Shown one piece after another: positions 5,981-6,873 of a stretch of 6,873 nucleotides of DNA. Each line of letters opens with the position of its first letter. Position 1 is the stretch's first letter. Below the pieces are notes generated by a model. It did not search any database and had not been told where the DNA came from. It saw only the letters and a list, made by a program, of their open reading frames with translations. The position numbers and the translations under genes are program-made. This DNA comes from CAYQEC01 sp964569015 (lineage in GTDB: Bacteria > Actinomycetota > Acidimicrobiia > Spongiisociales > UBA5794), in NCBI GenBank assembly GCA_964569015.1, contig CAZMSN010000077.1, positions 1 through 6,873 on the forward strand, given 5' to 3'.

Positions 5981-6873
5981 TCAAGGGTGACAACTGTCGT
6001 TCCAGTCCGGGTCCCAAGCACTGAGTCTTGCCTGCAACTCGGGCGACACCGCGGTGAGACAGCCCGTCTGGCCGGACAGGAAGACGTACGCGTCCGGAGA
6101 GATGTTGAGCATCGACTCGGGAACGACACCCACCAGATCGTTATAGCTGAGACCCAGCAATACGAGGTTGACGAGGTTACCGATCTCAGGCGGGATCGAC
6201 CCGGACAGGTCGTTGCTTCCGAGCATGAGCACAAGGAGGCTGGTGAGGTTGCCAATCTCGGGCGGGATCGGCCCGGACAGGTCGTTGTCGTCGAGCAACA
6301 GTCCGGTGAGGTTGGTGAGGTTGCCGAGCTCGGGTGGAATCGGCCCCGACAGGTCGTTGCTGAAGAGCGCCAGGTGGGTGAGGTTGGTGAGGTTGCCGAG
6401 CTCGGGTGGGATCGGCCCCGACAAGCTGCTTTCGAGAAGCGCCAGTCCAGTGAGATTGGTGAGGTTGCCGAGCTCGGGTGGAATCGGCCCCGACAAGTCG
6501 TTGCTTTCGAGGTCCAGGTTGGTGATGTGGCCGGTGTCGCAGGTGACGCCGTCCCAGGTGCAGACGGCGGTGTTGGTGAGCCATCCGGTGTTGTTGACCC
6601 AGTTGGGTCCGTCGGTGGAGTCGTAGAGGGCGACGAGGGCGTCGCATTCAGCCTCAGGCACCGACGTTTGAATGACGCATCCCGGCCATCCGATGACCGG
6701 TGGGGACCCGAAAGCCCGGTACAAGAAGGCGGCCATTTGACCGCGGGTGACGTTGTCGTTGGGGCAGAACCGGTCGTTGACCGGCGGGTTGCAGCCGTAG
6801 GTGACCCCGGCGGTGGCGAGCTTCTCGATGTCGGCTTCGAAGATCGAATCGTCGTCGTCGACGAAATCAGTGT
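5981..6873 (-). CDS. Secreted SLH-like / leucine-rich-repeat protein (N-terminus beyond right edge)
   Basis: 296 residues are visible, open to the right edge; the signal peptide must lie outside. Visible residues 1-56 are an acidic stretch (DFVDDDDSIFEADIEKLA) and an SLH-like module (VTYGCNPPVNDRFCPNDNVTRGQMAAFLYRAFG). Residues about 74-115 are an LRR N-cap of plant type (ECDALVALYDSTDGPNW, CTWDGVTCD) with paired cysteines. Then come five clear 24-residue repeats of LSGPIPPELGNLTNLTxLxLxxND type and one degenerate repeat, closed by a cysteine-containing C-terminal segment (SGQTGCLTAVSPELQARL...WNDSCHP). Such repeats form a curved binding surface for protein or glycan; the partner is unknown. 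No catalytic domain is visible. The module is shared with the GH5 protein downstream, so both are probably held at the same envelope layer. The ATG at 6736 is internal and not a start. Confidence 0.88.
   Translation of the reverse strand, partial: TDFVDDDDSIFEADIEKLATAGVTYGCNPPVNDRFCPNDNVTRGQMAAFLYRAFGSPPVIGWPGCVIQTSVPEAECDALVALYDSTDGPNWVNNTGWLTNTAVCTWDGVTCDTGHITNLDLESNDLSGPIPPELGNLTNLTGLALLESSLSGPIPPELGNLTNLTHLALFSNDLSGPIPPELGNLTNLTGLLLDDNDLSGPIPPEIGNLTSLLVLMLGSNDLSGSIPPEIGNLVNLVLLGLSYNDLVGVVPESMLNISPDAYVFLSGQTGCLTAVSPELQARLSAWDPDWNDSCHP
6173..6532 (-). repeat. Five 72-bp tandem units encoding leucine-rich repeats
   Basis: The phrase GAGGTTGCCGAGCTCGGGTGG or a close variant (plus strand) recurs at 6173, 6245, 6317, 6389 and 6461, exactly 72 bp apart, each unit encoding one 24-residue LRR. 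The units starting at 6317, 6389 and 6461 share an almost identical core, while the 6173 and 6245 units have diverged more. This points to recent unit duplication at the N-terminal side of the array. Confidence 0.9.
6708..6804 (-). repeat. SLH-like module repeat, copy 2 (in the LRR gene)
   Basis: Partner of 5611-5707, in the same orientation and 1,097 bp away. It encodes VTYGCNPP...RFCP...RGQMAAFLYRAFG. The differences are mostly synonymous or conservative. Confidence 0.8.

Noticed and set aside
6173..6532. Regular repeats suggesting a CRISPR array
   Set aside because: The 72-bp period is fully coding, in frame, with no unique spacers; it encodes leucine-rich repeats.

Overview
The window is GC-rich and looks actinobacterial, possibly Acidimicrobiia or a relative. 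The reasons are a DUF222/13E12-type HNH protein, a mycobacterial-type LexA (SOS) box, -10 elements of the TANNNT type, and secreted proteins carrying a cysteine-containing S-layer-homology-like module that I associate with this part of the Actinomycetota. Taxonomy is inferred from gene content only.

Left part (1-2915). A partial alpha/beta-hydrolase-like gene runs off the left edge on the minus strand. It diverges from a TetR-family regulator gene (399-1019, plus). The 161 bp between them hold a candidate promoter for the hydrolase gene overlaid by TGTTGAC-type half-sites, which suggests TetR control of the neighbour. The tetR gene converges with a DUF222-HNH gene (1016-2257, minus), and the two stop codons overlap on one CTAG. 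The HNH gene has a perfect TCGAAC-N4-GTTCGA SOS box lying over its start codon and a -10 placed for a leaderless transcript. Upstream on the same strand is a small single-pass membrane protein of unknown function (2319-2915).

Middle part (3053-4574, plus). A 161-residue ABC-F-like ATPase appears to be an in-frame internal deletion: the first half of one nucleotide-binding domain (Walker A to Q-loop) is joined directly to the second half of another (signature to H-switch). It is followed by an HhH-GPD (AlkA/OGG-like) DNA glycosylase gene whose reading frame breaks at a run of five C. Adding one C restores a continuous protein of 323 residues.

Right part (4626-6873, minus). Two exported-protein genes lie in tandem: a leucine-rich-repeat protein of the plant-like LSGPIPPELGNLTNL type (start beyond the right edge) and, downstream, a family 5 glycoside hydrolase. 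Both carry the same N-terminal SLH-like module, conserved at DNA level over 97 bp. A hairpin and a good candidate promoter separate them, so they are probably separate transcription units with a shared surface-association strategy.

I see no mobile element, CRISPR array, rRNA or tRNA. The most interesting items are the start-codon SOS box, the collapsed ABC-F gene, the frameshifted glycosylase and the shared surface module. I do not see a clear new multi-gene system.
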